Notes: generated by a model not told the origin, from the sequence alone. 64,000 nt of DNA from Congregibacter litoralis KT71 (GCF_000153125.2 NZ_CM002299.1:310809-374808); one strand, 5' to 3'. Positions 8,824-17,973 are shown, counted from the first letter of the stretch. Program-made: numbers and translations.

Positions 8824-9525
8824 TTGAAGCTGGGAATTTTAAAAACGGATGCCGTGCGCGAAGAGTGGGTCACGGACTTTGGTGAGTATCCGGATATGTT
8901 CGCGGCGCTGCTGGGTGCCCGGGATCCCGAAATGGAGTTCGTTACCTACGATGTGCGACTGAACGAATATCCCGAGGATATTGACGAGGTCGATGCCTAC
9001 CTCATGACCGGAAGTCGTCACAGCGTTTACGACGATCTACCGTGGATAGCACCGCTCATGGATTTTGTCCGGGAGCTCGACGGCCGTCGTAAAAAGCTCG
9101 TGGGCATTTGTTTTGGCCACCAGCTGATTGCCCAGGCTCTGGGCGGTAAAACGGAAAAAGCTGAGGCCGGCTGGGGTGTGGGGATGCACTACCATCGCTT
9201 CTCCGTGCGCCCGGATTGGTTTGACGACGGCGATCTGGAGTTTCCTATTCTGGTTACTCATCAGGATCAGGTCACGGCCAATGCGCCGGGAGCAGAAGTG
9301 CTCGCAAGCAGTGATTTTTGCCCCAACGCCGTGTGCCAGATCGGGGAGCATATTCTCACCCTGCAGGGGCATCCGGAGTTTGTGAACGATTACTCCCGGG
9401 CGATCATGGAATTTCGCCGGGAAATCATCACCGAGCCCGTTTATCAATCCGGCATAGCATCCCTGGCGCAGCAGCCCGCTACGGAGCGCATGGCTCAGTG
9501 GATATTGCGTTTTTTAAAACGCTAG
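8824..9525 (+). CDS. class I glutamine amidotransferase domain protein
   Basis: 233 residues from a TTG at 8824 (MKLGILKTDAVREEW). The nucleophile elbow is GICFGHQLIAQALGG (Cys about residue 100) and the His/Glu pair is in LQGHPEFV, so the Cys-His-Glu triad is intact. The protein belongs to the stand-alone GATase-1 group related to GMP synthase glutaminase domains and YfeJ-like proteins, which act on glutamine or gamma-glutamyl compounds in the cytoplasm. No synthetase partner is adjacent, so the acceptor is unknown. It is divergent from the cytochrome gene and convergent with the STAS gene. Confidence 0.85.
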   Translation: MKLGILKTDAVREEWVTDFGEYPDMFAALLGARDPEMEFVTYDVRLNEYPEDIDEVDAYLMTGSRHSVYDDLPWIAPLMDFVRELDGRRKKLVGICFGHQLIAQALGGKTEKAEAGWGVGMHYHRFSVRPDWFDDGDLEFPILVTHQDQVTANAPGAEVLASSDFCPNAVCQIGEHILTLQGHPEFVNDYSRAIMEFRREIITEPVYQSGIASLAQQPATERMAQWILRFLKR

Positions 9526-9533
9526 AAGTCCTG

Positions 9534-9554
9534 CCCTGAAACCCGGCTTCAGGG
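9534..9554. terminator. possible bidirectional terminator hairpin
   Basis: CCCTGAA and TTCAGGG form a perfect 7-bp stem around ACCCGGC between the convergent amidotransferase and STAS genes, overlapping the STAS stop codon. There is no long T-tract on either side. Confidence 0.4.
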
Positions 9555-9932
9555 ATTGTCGTGGTGTCGCACCTTTGCCTGCATGGCGTCGAGATACTCG
9601 TCCAACTCGGCATCATTGGAAAACACCGCCATGTCCGGGAGCGCCTGGAGAATCTGAAAAACTTTCTCGATCTGCGGCTGGCGATTGGCCACGGCGAGAC
9701 TGCGCCCGGCGCTCTTGAGTTGTTTGGCCGCCTTGAAGATTACCCGCAAGCCCGCTGAGCTCACGTAATCCAGGGCCTGCATATCCAGCAGCACCATCTG
9801 CCAGTCTTCGGCAATGGCATCGTTCAGCGTTGCCTCAAAACCGGGTGCCGTGTCGGTGTTGAGGCCGCCGATCATGCTCACCCGCAGGAGGGATTTGGCG
9901 GGGTCTTCATGTCGCTGGGTATCAAGGTTCAT
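9549..9932 (-). CDS. STAS-domain anti-anti-sigma factor
   Basis: 127 residues forming a single STAS domain. The phosphorylation loop reads DYVSSAGLRVIF, with the switch serine at residue 58 or 59. In partner-switching systems the dephosphorylated STAS protein captures an anti-sigma kinase and so frees a sigma factor or other target. It starts 3 bp after the stop of the upstream SpoIIE-type phosphatase/ATPase gene, so they form one operon and almost certainly one switch. No sigma factor is encoded nearby, so the output is unknown (general stress, biofilm and motility are all precedents). Confidence 0.9.
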   Translation of the reverse strand: MNLDTQRHEDPAKSLLRVSMIGGLNTDTAPGFEATLNDAIAEDWQMVLLDMQALDYVSSAGLRVIFKAAKQLKSAGRSLAVANRQPQIEKVFQILQALPDMAVFSNDAELDEYLDAMQAKVRHHDNP

Positions 9933-9935
9933 GAT

Positions 9936-12326
9936 TCAATCTCCCGTAGGGGCCGGCGTGTCGTGTTCAGCAGGTGATGCCAGGTCTATTCGTAAGCGCA
10001 GTATATTGCGCCCCTCTTCGCGGTGATAGGACTGGCGCGAGGTCAGTTGCGTTATGAGGTGCAGCCCGAGGCCGCCGATGCTCGCGTCCTCGGTGTTCTG
10101 CCCCAGGGTTGAGCGCTGAGCGTCCGCGAGGGGGTTGTAAGCGTGTCCGGGATCGACACATTCCAGCTCTACTCTGTCCACGAAACGCTCGAGGCCGAGG
10201 CTCAGAGAGGCGTTAGCTTCCGTTTGAGCATGATCACGGATATTGCAGACCACCTCTTCCAGAACCAGCTGCATATCGTGGAGCTTGCTCTCGGGAAGTC
10301 CCTGGGCCTGCCATTGCTCCTCCAGCCAGCGCGCTGCCTCCCCCGGCAAACTGTCATCGATGCCGAGACTGCTTCGCTCCGCCTGCAGGGGCGCGCGACG
10401 CTCCCCGGGTATCTCAAGGAGCATGAGCGACATGTCGTCAAACTGAGGCGCCCCGGCGACAAAGGTATCGACGGCGGCAAAGATAGCCTCACCGGCCTCA
10501 TTCAGGGGCAGGTTGTCCGGCTGCGCCAGAATCTCGTAGAGGCGGTCTTCGCCCAGCAGTTCATCACGGATGTCCTGGGCCTCATCAAAGCCATCGGTGT
10601 AGATCACCAGACGGTCGTCCCTTTGAAGCTGAATGCTGTTGGCGGGAAAGCTCAGCCCTTCCTGGAGTCCGAGGGCCGGACCGCGTTCCTGCGCGATGAC
10701 GTGGCTTTGCCCCTCCCGGAGGAGTACCGGTGCGGTGTGTCCGCCACTGGCAAAAAGCAGTTCAAGACTCTGAAGATCCAGCACAGCAATAAACAGCGTC
10801 AGAAACATGCAGCTCTCGTTGTCCCGGGTGAGAGCTTCGTTGAGCTGCTGAAGAGCGATGTGCGGAGGCACGGGAGCAGGCTGAACTTCCCATTGCTGGA
10901 TAAGACTGATCGCCCGGGCCATAAACAGCGCTGCGGGCACCCCTTTGTCAGAAACATCGCCAATACTGATCAGTAAGTACTGACCAAGCTGCTGGAAAGC
11001 GTAGAGATCTCCGCCCACGGCCTTTGCCGGGCGAACGCGGGCCCATAAGGTCAGCGCCTCATGATGGAATTCGGCCTGACCACCCTGGGGCAGCATGGCC
11101 ATCTGAATTTCCCGGGCGGCACCGAGTTCGCCATCCATACGGCTGCGCTGCACCGCGGCGGCCTCAAGATCCCGTAAGTACTGACCGAGATCCTGACGCA
11201 TGCCGTCAAAGGCAGTCACCAGTTGGCTGACTTCGTCATCACCATCGGCCTCGGGAAGGGCAACGTCCAGCTCACCCCGGGCGATGGACCTGCTGGCGTC
11301 CGCAAGCTCGAGAAGCGGGGCGGTGAGCCGCCGGGCGACAATCCCGATCACCAATGCCACGAGGAGTAGCATGCCCGCCCCCACGATGAGTACCCGGACC
11401 TGATAGCTGTGCAGGGGCTGCAACAGCGATGCTTCGGAGTAGACAATACCCACGGACCAGGCAACGCCCTCCACATTGGCGATGCGCAGCTGGCAGATCT
11501 CATTGCCATCGGGGCAGCTGACGGTGGTGTGTCCGCCGCTCGCCTTTGTCCTTTGCAGCCAGCTCTGCCAGTCGCTGACGGCGTCACCGTGGAGCACCTC
11601 ACTCAGGGGTGCACTTATCACCCTGCCGTCGGGCGCTCCGATGAGGGTCCCCCGGGACGTGAGCATGAAACCAAAACCCCGGTCGTCCACGCGCAGATCC
11701 TCGAGGTATTCGTAAAGATCCCTGAGTCGAATATCAATGGTAGCGACGCCTATAAATGTTTGTCCGCCGTCCGGGGTATTGCGATGCAGGGGTACAGAGA
11801 AAGTTGCGAGCTCCACCATCGCACCCGTGGACTCGAAGTAGGGTTCGACCCAGGCGGGAGCACCGGTATCCCGGATAGAGGCAAACCACGGTTCTTCCCA
11901 ATAGAGGGCCGCGGCGCTCGCGAGGTCAGCGCTCATGAGCTCGCTGCCCCGGCGATAGCGATAGGGCGCGAGGCCCGAGGGCGAGGGGCTGTAAGCCGGA
12001 TCCAGGGCAATGGCCGCCGCAAATACCTCGGGATTACTGTCGAGGAGACTGCGCAGCACCTTGTCCATGCGCGCCTCATCGGGCACTTCTTCCATCGCCT
12101 CTCCAAGAAAGCGAAGCGATGACTCAAGACCGCGGGTAAGTTCCTGAATGCGCAGCACCGCAGCAGCTATGGAGTTCCTGGCGTTTGCTTCAAGGCCCGC
12201 GGCAATCTGCGCCCGGGATATTCGATAGTCGATAAACAGACCCGTCGCAATCACGACGGCGGCCACCAGAGCTACGGGAATAACCAGCCGCGCCGTGAAT
12301 GAGCGGCCCACGATCGTGGCTACCAA
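9936..12326 (-). CDS. membrane SpoIIE-type phosphatase with C-terminal RsbW-like ATPase
   Basis: 796 residues. Order: TM1 (about 13-31), a periplasmic dCache-like sensor (35-305), TM2 (309-329), HAMP (330-385), a coiled coil, a PPM/SpoIIE phosphatase (about 405-640; AREIQMAMLPQG and GDVSDKGVPAALFMA metal-site motifs), and an HATPase_c domain of the RsbW/SpoIIAB type (about 655-785; LVLEEVVCNIRDHA, GGLGLHLI). One polypeptide thus carries both the STAS phosphatase and a putative STAS kinase, controlled by an extracytoplasmic signal. The TTG at 12326 overlaps the gloA end; a GTG at 12311 just after the gloA stop is the alternative start. No clear ribosome site distinguishes them, so translational coupling to gloA is likely. 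Confidence 0.9.
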   Translation of the reverse strand: MVATIVGRSFTARLVIPVALVAAVVIATGLFIDYRISRAQIAAGLEANARNSIAAAVLRIQELTRGLESSLRFLGEAMEEVPDEARMDKVLRSLLDSNPEVFAAAIALDPAYSPSPSGLAPYRYRRGSELMSADLASAAALYWEEPWFASIRDTGAPAWVEPYFESTGAMVELATFSVPLHRNTPDGGQTFIGVATIDIRLRDLYEYLEDLRVDDRGFGFMLTSRGTLIGAPDGRVISAPLSEVLHGDAVSDWQSWLQRTKASGGHTTVSCPDGNEICQLRIANVEGVAWSVGIVYSEASLLQPLHSYQVRVLIVGAGMLLLVALVIGIVARRLTAPLLELADASRSIARGELDVALPEADGDDEVSQLVTAFDGMRQDLGQYLRDLEAAAVQRSRMDGELGAAREIQMAMLPQGGQAEFHHEALTLWARVRPAKAVGGDLYAFQQLGQYLLISIGDVSDKGVPAALFMARAISLIQQWEVQPAPVPPHIALQQLNEALTRDNESCMFLTLFIAVLDLQSLELLFASGGHTAPVLLREGQSHVIAQERGPALGLQEGLSFPANSIQLQRDDRLVIYTDGFDEAQDIRDELLGEDRLYEILAQPDNLPLNEAGEAIFAAVDTFVAGAPQFDDMSLMLLEIPGERRAPLQAERSSLGIDDSLPGEAARWLEEQWQAQGLPESKLHDMQLVLEEVVCNIRDHAQTEANASLSLGLERFVDRVELECVDPGHAYNPLADAQRSTLGQNTEDASIGGLGLHLITQLTSRQSYHREEGRNILRLRIDLASPAEHDTPAPTGD

Positions 12327-12769
12327 CTACCGGTGTTGGCCATGGAGACCCAGGGCTCCTGCGGCGCCAGGGATTCTCCTGCCTGGAGTAGCTCGATGGA
12401 AATCCCATCGGGAGAGCGGACAAAAGCCATATGGCCGTCCCGGGGCGGGCGATTGATCGTGACGCCGGCATCCATCAGCCGCTGACAGGTCGCGTAAATG
12501 TCGTCTACCCGATAGGCGAGATGGCCAAAATTACGTCCGCCGTCGTATTCCTCGGGGTCCCAGTTGTGGGTGATTTCTACCTTGGGGGCACGTTTCTCTC
12601 CACCCTGTTCTATATCGCCGGGGGCGGCGAGAAAAACCAGGGTAAAACGCCCCTCTTCGCTGTCGTAGCGACTGGTCTCCACAAGTCCCAGCGTGTCGCA
12701 GTAAAAGGCCAGGGTTTCTTTTAAATCCCGGGCGCGAACCATGGTGTGCAGGTACTGCATGCTGATCAT
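12320..12769 (-). CDS. glyoxalase I / lactoylglutathione lyase-like protein
   Basis: 149 residues, a VOC-fold protein with GloA features: MQYLHTMVRARDLKETLAFYCDTLGL at the start, EITHNWDPEEYDGGRNFGHLAYRVDDIY (metal ligand Glu and His), and FVRSPDGISIELLQ (second metal Glu). GloA converts the hemithioacetal of methylglyoxal and glutathione to S-lactoylglutathione. A second Met at residue 4 (12760) could also be the start. It is the first gene of a run with the phosphatase and STAS genes, overlapping the former by 7 bp. That pairing may link carbonyl stress to the partner switch, but this is speculative. Confidence 0.86.
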   Translation of the reverse strand: MISMQYLHTMVRARDLKETLAFYCDTLGLVETSRYDSEEGRFTLVFLAAPGDIEQGGEKRAPKVEITHNWDPEEYDGGRNFGHLAYRVDDIYATCQRLMDAGVTINRPPRDGHMAFVRSPDGISIELLQAGESLAPQEPWVSMANTGSW

Positions 12770-12927
12770 CCGTTTAAGAGCGAGCTAGTGATACTAGGCA
12801 GCTCCCCGCCCGGCGGCAAGTCTCCCGGCCGCGTGCCTTCCCGGCGGCGGTTTCGGACAGACCCGGCGATGGTATTGCCGCTTTGCTTGTGTAGAATGTG
12901 CCGCCCTTTTGCCGGATATTCGTATTT

Positions 12928-13836
12928 ATGTGGTTCAAAAATCTGCGGGCCTACCGCATGACTCGCGGTCTTGAGTTCTCTGCGGAGCAGTTGGAGGACA
13001 AGCTTGCAGGTCGCGGGTTCAAACCCTGCACGCCGGCGCAGCCCCTTTCCGTAGGCTGGGTACCGGCCCTGGGGGAAGGTGCCGAGATGCTGGTCCATGC
13101 CGCGGACGGCCGCATGATGCTATGCCTTCGCCGTGAAGAAAAAATTCTGCCGCCCTCGGTGGTGCGGGACCTGGTAAAAGAGCGGGTCGAAGCCATCGAA
13201 GCGCAACAGGGCCGCAAGGTCTATCGCAAGGAAAAACTCTCTCTCAAGGACGAGGTTACCCAGGACTGCATGCCCCGGGCTTTCAGCCGCCATGCGGAGC
13301 TGCGTCTGATTATCGATCCCCAGGCGCGCTGGGTATTGGTGGACTCCGCCAGCGCTTCCCGGGCCGAAGAGGCGCTTAATCTCTTGCGGGAGTGTGTGGG
13401 CAGCTTTCCGGTGCTGTTGCCCCAGACTGCGCATGCGCCCGCGGCGGCGATGACCAGCTGGCTGGCTAACTCCAGCCTCCCGGAAGATCTTCAGGCCCGG
13501 GAGGAATGTGAGCTTCGTGATATGGGGGAGCAGGCGGCGGTGATACGCTGCAAGGGTCTGGATCTGTACAGCGACGAGGTGCGGCAGCATCTCCAGGGCA
13601 CGACCCAGGTAGTGCGCCTTGCCCTGGGTTGGCAGGAGCAGCTGCAGTTTGTCCTTGGCGACGATCTCTGTCTGCGCCGGATCAAGTTTTCTGACGCCCT
13701 TGTCAAAGAGAATGATGAATTGATGGACGAGGATCGCCTGGCGAGGTTGGACGCGGATTTTGCCCTCATGGCACCCACGCTGACGACTATCCAGGATCGT
13801 CTTATCAGCCTCTTTGGCGGGGAAGACAACGCCTAG
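12928..13836 (+). CDS. rdgC: recombination-associated protein RdgC
   Basis: 302 residues from ATG 12928 (MWFKNLRAYRMTRG), the conserved RdgC N-terminus. An upstream in-frame start at 12898 adds ten unrelated residues. RdgC forms a ring-shaped dimer on DNA and restrains RecA loading at replication forks; it is nucleoid-associated. Conserved stretches include VGWVPALGEGAEMLVH, LCLRREEKILPPSVV, and the C-terminal LDADFALMAPTLTTIQDRLISLFGGE. Length is normal for the family. mnmH starts 3 bp after its stop, so rdgC-mnmH-selD form one transcriptional run. Confidence 0.96.
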   Translation: MWFKNLRAYRMTRGLEFSAEQLEDKLAGRGFKPCTPAQPLSVGWVPALGEGAEMLVHAADGRMMLCLRREEKILPPSVVRDLVKERVEAIEAQQGRKVYRKEKLSLKDEVTQDCMPRAFSRHAELRLIIDPQARWVLVDSASASRAEEALNLLRECVGSFPVLLPQTAHAPAAAMTSWLANSSLPEDLQAREECELRDMGEQAAVIRCKGLDLYSDEVRQHLQGTTQVVRLALGWQEQLQFVLGDDLCLRRIKFSDALVKENDELMDEDRLARLDADFALMAPTLTTIQDRLISLFGGEDNA

Positions 13837-13839
13837 GCC

Positions 13840-14931
13840 ATGACAGCGCGGGTCGACACATCGGATTACGCCCGCCTCTTTCTCGCAGACAGCCCTCTGC
13901 TTGATACCCGTGCACCCGTGGAGTTCGCCGCCGGTGCTTTTCCTATGGCACAGAGCCTCCCCCTCATGAGTGATGAGGAGCGCGCAGCCGTGGGGACCTG
14001 CTACAAGCAACAGGGACAGGAAGCGGCCATTGCTCTGGGGCATCAGCTGGTGGCGGGTGAAGTCCGCGAAGAGCGGATGCGACGCTGGAAGCAGTTTGCC
14101 GAGGATCACCCCGAGGGTTATCTCTACTGCTTTCGCGGAGGGCTGCGCTCGCAGTTGGTGCAGGAGTGGCTCAAAGAAGCCGGCGTGGACTATCCGCGCA
14201 TCAGCGGCGGCTACAAAGCCATGCGTCGCTTTCTCATCGACAGTCTTGATGCGCTGTCCAAAGAGGTGGAGATCATCCTCGTAGGCGGCGCCACGGGCAC
14301 CGGCAAAACCCGTTTGATTCAGGAGCTGACCCGCGCCATCGATCTGGAAGGACTCGCCAATCATCGCGGCTCTGCCTTTGGTCGCCTCATCGACGAGCAG
14401 CCGACGCAGATCAACTTCGAAAACGCGCTCTCCATTGCTCTGTTGAAGCTTTCCCAGAGTGAAGGTCCGGTGATCCTTGAAGACGAGGGACAGCTTATTG
14501 GACGCTTATCGCTGCCGGCGTCGTTAAAAGCCCGTATGAGCCAGGCCCCTCTCGTGGTTCTGGAGTACGGTCTGGAAGACCGCGTACAGGTGGTTTTAGA
14601 GGACTACATTCTGGACCTGGGAGCGCGCTACCAGCGAGCCTACGGTGACGCCGGCGCTGCCATGCACCGTGACCGGCTCCTCGGGGATCTTGAGCGAACG
14701 CGCAAGCGCCTGGGCGGTGCCCGCTATCAGGATATTGCCGCACTCATGCGCGCTGCGTTTGAACGTCAGGAGCAATCCGGTGATGCCGAAAGCCATCGAG
14801 ACTGGATACGTCCCATGCTCAAGGACTATTACGATCCCATGTACCGCTATCAGCTCTCCAAACGGGAGGGACAGCGACTCTGTAGTGGTGATCGGGCCTT
14901 TGTCAGAGAGTTTTTGAACGCCCGATGTTGA
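13840..14931 (+). CDS. mnmH: tRNA 2-selenouridine synthase
   Basis: 363 residues. The N-terminal rhodanese domain carries the active cysteine in YCFRGGLRS (Cys97, the same position as in E. coli SelU/MnmH). A P-loop ATPase/transferase domain follows (VGGATGTGKTRLIQEL, about residues 147-162). MnmH replaces sulfur by selenium in 2-thiouridine at the wobble position of tRNA-Lys, -Glu and -Gln, through a geranylated intermediate, using selenophosphate. selD overlaps its 3' end by 7 bp and supplies that selenophosphate, so the two genes form a complete selenouridine module. The gene was also called ybbB/selU. Confidence 0.96.
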   Translation: MTARVDTSDYARLFLADSPLLDTRAPVEFAAGAFPMAQSLPLMSDEERAAVGTCYKQQGQEAAIALGHQLVAGEVREERMRRWKQFAEDHPEGYLYCFRGGLRSQLVQEWLKEAGVDYPRISGGYKAMRRFLIDSLDALSKEVEIILVGGATGTGKTRLIQELTRAIDLEGLANHRGSAFGRLIDEQPTQINFENALSIALLKLSQSEGPVILEDEGQLIGRLSLPASLKARMSQAPLVVLEYGLEDRVQVVLEDYILDLGARYQRAYGDAGAAMHRDRLLGDLERTRKRLGGARYQDIAALMRAAFERQEQSGDAESHRDWIRPMLKDYYDPMYRYQLSKREGQRLCSGDRAFVREFLNARC

Positions 14932-17156
14932 ACCCTATTTCACCAACGCGGGATCTGGTGCTGGTGGGCGGTGGTCACAGTCACGTGCTGGTCATGAAGA
15001 AGCTCGCAATGTCTGCGCTTTCAGACCTGCGCGTGACGCTGATTTCTCCCGCGGCGTTTACGCCCTACTCCGGCATGCTCCCGGGCCTGTTGGCCGGCCA
15101 TTATAGTTTTGAAGAAACGCATATTGACCTCATGCGCTTCTGCCAATGGGCGGGAATCCGCTTTCTGGTGGACACGGTGGAGTCCCTCGACCCCGATGCG
15201 CGCACGCTGCACTGCCGCTCCCGGGGCGTGGTGAGCTACGATCTACTGTCGATTGATATTGGATCGAGCCCCGAACTGGATTCGGTGCCGGGAGCGCGGG
15301 AATTTGCCATCCCCGTAAAACCCGTGGCGGAACTCTGGAATCGATGGGAGTCCCTGTCGCGGCAGGACAATCTGGCCGGTCGTCGGATTGCTATTGTCGG
15401 GGGTGGTGCCGGGAGCGTGGAAATCGCCCTGGCCATCGCTCATCACCTCGGGAGGCAGCAGCCGGATCTGGCGCTGTACTGCGGGTCCGAAGAGGTCCTG
15501 CCGGGCTACAGCAAAGGCGCGCGTAAGCGTGTTGTAGAGCAGCTGAACAAGCTCGGGGTCGTCCTCCATTGCAGCCATCGGGTTCGTCGTGTCACGGAAT
15601 CCCAGCTGCAGTTTGAGTCTCCTGACAGTTCGGACTCCGACAACGCTAACTTTGATAACGCGAACTTTGACAACGCAGATTACGAGAGCCTCATCTGGTG
15701 TACCGGTGCGGCGGCAGCGCCGTGGATTAAGGAAAGCGGACTGCCCGTAGATGAGCGGGGCTTCATGCAAGTGGAGGATACGCTTCAAAGCACCGGTTAT
15801 GAGAATGTATTCGGCGCCGGTGATATCGCGACCCAGTATCGGCATCCCCGTCCCAAGGCGGGTGTGTATGCCGTGCGCCAGGGGCCCGTGCTTGCAGAAA
15901 ATCTCCTGGCTTATCACGCCGGGGAAAGCCTTCGCGAGCACAAACCCCAGTCTGAGTTCTTATCCATGTTGGCCCTGGGGCCTCAGCGCGCCGTCGCCCA
16001 GCGCAACGGGCTTAGCGTCAGCGGCGCCTGGGTTTGGCGTTGGAAAGACCGCATCGATCGAGAGTTTATGGCGCGTTTCAGGGACCTTGCCCCGCGGCAG
16101 ATGGACAGCGCAAAGCCGCGTACTGCTTCTGACGATAAAACCCAGGCGCCCTGCGGCGGTTGCGGAGCCAAGGTGTCCGGCGATGCCCTGCATGCGGTTC
16201 TTGCAGAGTTGCGGGCGATGTACCCAGAGCTGCTGCCGGCGGCGGGCTGCCTCGACGACGCGATGCCGGTGCGCAGTGATGGGCCCTTGCTTCAGTCCCT
16301 TGATGCGCTCCGGGGGCTTGTCGATGATCCCTGGCGCATGGGCCGCATCGCGGCGCAGCACGCGCTATCAGATCTTTATGCCGTGGGAGCAAAACCCCAT
16401 TCAGCCCAGGCCCTCGTGACCCTGCCCTTCGCGGCGCCGGCGCTTCTTCGTCGGGATTTATTGATGGTGTTGCAGGGTGCGCTATCGGTATTTGATGAGG
16501 TCGGGTGCACACTCGATGGCGGGCACAGCATGCAGGGGCCGGAGTTGCAGCTGGGTTTTGCCGTCAATGGTGTCCTGGCAGCGGGCGATGCTCCCTTGCC
16601 CAAGCGGGGTGCTCAGCCCGGCGATACTCTGCTTCTGAGCAAAACCCTGGGTAGTGGGGCGTTGTTTGCTGCCCATATGCAGGGTCTGGCGGACGGTCGC
16701 CATGTGGATGATGCCCTCCACGCCTTGGAGCAAGGTAACGGTGCGGCCGCAAAAATTGCCCGGGATTACCAGGCCAGGGCCGTAACCGATGTGACGGGCT
16801 TTGGTCTGGCAGGGCATTTGCTGGAAATGCTCGGCGACACCCTCGCTGCAGACATCGAGCTTGGGAAGCTGAAGATCACGGACGGCGCTCTGGATGCCAT
16901 GACAGCGGGTGTGTTTAGCACCCTGCATGAGCCCAATCGTCAGGCCATTGTGGCCCGCTGGGCGCCGCCGGAGGATCTGCCTTTATTGGCGGAGCTACTC
17001 TTTGATCCGCAAACCAGCGGGGGTTTGCTCATGGCTATGCCGCCGGAAAAGGCTGCCCAGGCTTGCGAGGCTCTCCATGCTCAGGCCGTTGAGGCTGAGC
17101 TCATCGGCACGCTGAGATCGGCGGGGCCCGGTGTTCCGGCACTACGTATCAGCTGA
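14925..17156 (+). CDS. selD: fused FAD/NAD(P) oxidoreductase and selenide, water dikinase
   Basis: 743 residues. Residues 1 to about 385 are a pyridine-nucleotide-disulfide-type flavoprotein (FAD site DLVLVGGGHSHVL; NAD site IAIVGGGAGSVEIALA; second FAD motif VFGAGDIA). Residues from about 405 are SelD, with the catalytic region CGGCGAK: Cys413 and Lys416 align with E. coli Cys17 and Lys20, so the enzyme uses Cys, not Sec. Further SelD motifs are DPWRMGRIAAQHALSDLYAVGA, DGGHSMQGPE and DPQTSGGLL. SelD makes selenophosphate from selenide and ATP. The flavoprotein part, known in fused form in other bacteria, may deliver reduced selenium; this is inferred. A three-unit DNANF/DNADY repeat interrupts the flavoprotein half near residues 239-253. 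Confidence 0.95.
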   Translation: MLNPISPTRDLVLVGGGHSHVLVMKKLAMSALSDLRVTLISPAAFTPYSGMLPGLLAGHYSFEETHIDLMRFCQWAGIRFLVDTVESLDPDARTLHCRSRGVVSYDLLSIDIGSSPELDSVPGAREFAIPVKPVAELWNRWESLSRQDNLAGRRIAIVGGGAGSVEIALAIAHHLGRQQPDLALYCGSEEVLPGYSKGARKRVVEQLNKLGVVLHCSHRVRRVTESQLQFESPDSSDSDNANFDNANFDNADYESLIWCTGAAAAPWIKESGLPVDERGFMQVEDTLQSTGYENVFGAGDIATQYRHPRPKAGVYAVRQGPVLAENLLAYHAGESLREHKPQSEFLSMLALGPQRAVAQRNGLSVSGAWVWRWKDRIDREFMARFRDLAPRQMDSAKPRTASDDKTQAPCGGCGAKVSGDALHAVLAELRAMYPELLPAAGCLDDAMPVRSDGPLLQSLDALRGLVDDPWRMGRIAAQHALSDLYAVGAKPHSAQALVTLPFAAPALLRRDLLMVLQGALSVFDEVGCTLDGGHSMQGPELQLGFAVNGVLAAGDAPLPKRGAQPGDTLLLSKTLGSGALFAAHMQGLADGRHVDDALHALEQGNGAAAKIARDYQARAVTDVTGFGLAGHLLEMLGDTLAADIELGKLKITDGALDAMTAGVFSTLHEPNRQAIVARWAPPEDLPLLAELLFDPQTSGGLLMAMPPEKAAQACEALHAQAVEAELIGTLRSAGPGVPALRIS
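15639..15683. repeat. 15-bp in-frame tandem repeat in selD
   Basis: Three 15-bp units (GACAACGCTAACTTT and two variants) encode DNANF-DNANF-DNADY in a linker of the flavoprotein half of the SelD fusion. Confidence 0.8.
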
Positions 17157-17973
17157 CCAGAAACTCCCGGATACGGTCCTTGTAACTGCGGCTGACTTTT
17201 AACTGGGTCCCGCCTTCAAGATTCAGCAGGTACTCGCCATTCGTGAGGGTCTGAGCGCCCGTGACGCAGCGGTTGTTGACGATGGTGGAACGGTGAACCC
17301 GCAAGAACAGCGCGGGATTGAGCATAGCTTCGAGCTGTTTCATGGTGATGCGCATGATGTGAGTTTTGCCCGTGGCGTGGATACACATGTAATCACCGGC
17401 GGCGTCGACCCACTCTATATCGGCGACGCGGATAAACTGAATATCATTGCCGTCCTTGACGGTGATTTTCTCGGGCCAGCTATCCTGGCTGCTGGCTCCT
17501 TCGGTGGAGACTCCTTCGGCCATGGCTTCGATGCCGGCGGCGCTCTCTCCCGTTACGCTCATGAGCAGTTTGATGAGCTTCTCTTTGCCCGACGTGCTGT
17601 TCTCCTGATCACGGTGTGCTACCGCCCGCTGCACCGCCTCGTGGAGTCGGTCGTCTTCAATAGGCTTGAGCACATAATCGATGGCGTGGACCTTGAAGGC
17701 ATCCACGGCGTATTCGTTATAGGCGGTCACAAAAATCACCATGGGCATATCGTCGCCCTGGAGATTCTCCACGACCTCAAAGCCATCCATACCGGGCATC
17801 TGAATATCCAGAAAGAGGAGGTCAGGGCTGTGCTGGGCTACTGCCAGGAGGGCCTCCTGTCCGTTACCGCACTCGGCAATGACATCCACTTCCGGTAGCT
17901 GCTGCAGACGCATGGACAGTCCCCGGCGCGCGAGGTGCTCATCGTCAACAATGATCGCGGATAAACTTGTCAT
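17149..17973 (-). CDS. LytTR-family response regulator
   Basis: 274 residues. The receiver domain (1-120) has the acidic pair VDDE, phospho-acceptor Asp56 in LFLDIQMPGMDGFE, the switch Thr in FVTAYNEYAV and Lys in DYVLKPIEDD. After a linker that is Ser- and Glu-rich comes a LytTR DNA-binding domain (about 170-270: FIRVADIEWVDAAGDYMCIH, RVHRSTIVN). These regulators usually act with a LytS-type kinase, here the gene immediately upstream. Homologues include AlgR and BtsR/YpdB; the target genes are not evident. Its 3' end overlaps the convergent selD by 8 bp. Confidence 0.93.
   Translation of the reverse strand: MTSLSAIIVDDEHLARRGLSMRLQQLPEVDVIAECGNGQEALLAVAQHSPDLLFLDIQMPGMDGFEVVENLQGDDMPMVIFVTAYNEYAVDAFKVHAIDYVLKPIEDDRLHEAVQRAVAHRDQENSTSGKEKLIKLLMSVTGESAAGIEAMAEGVSTEGASSQDSWPEKITVKDGNDIQFIRVADIEWVDAAGDYMCIHATGKTHIMRITMKQLEAMLNPALFLRVHRSTIVNNRCVTGAQTLTNGEYLLNLEGGTQLKVSRSYKDRIREFLVS

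Noticed and set aside
13120..14364. 414-codon antisense frame across rdgC and mnmH
   Set aside because: Runs against two well-identified genes; composition is that of a reverse-strand shadow.
16140..16170. Possible selenocysteine (in-frame TGA) in SelD
   Set aside because: The catalytic position is TGC (Cys413), and no in-frame TGA occurs before the stop.
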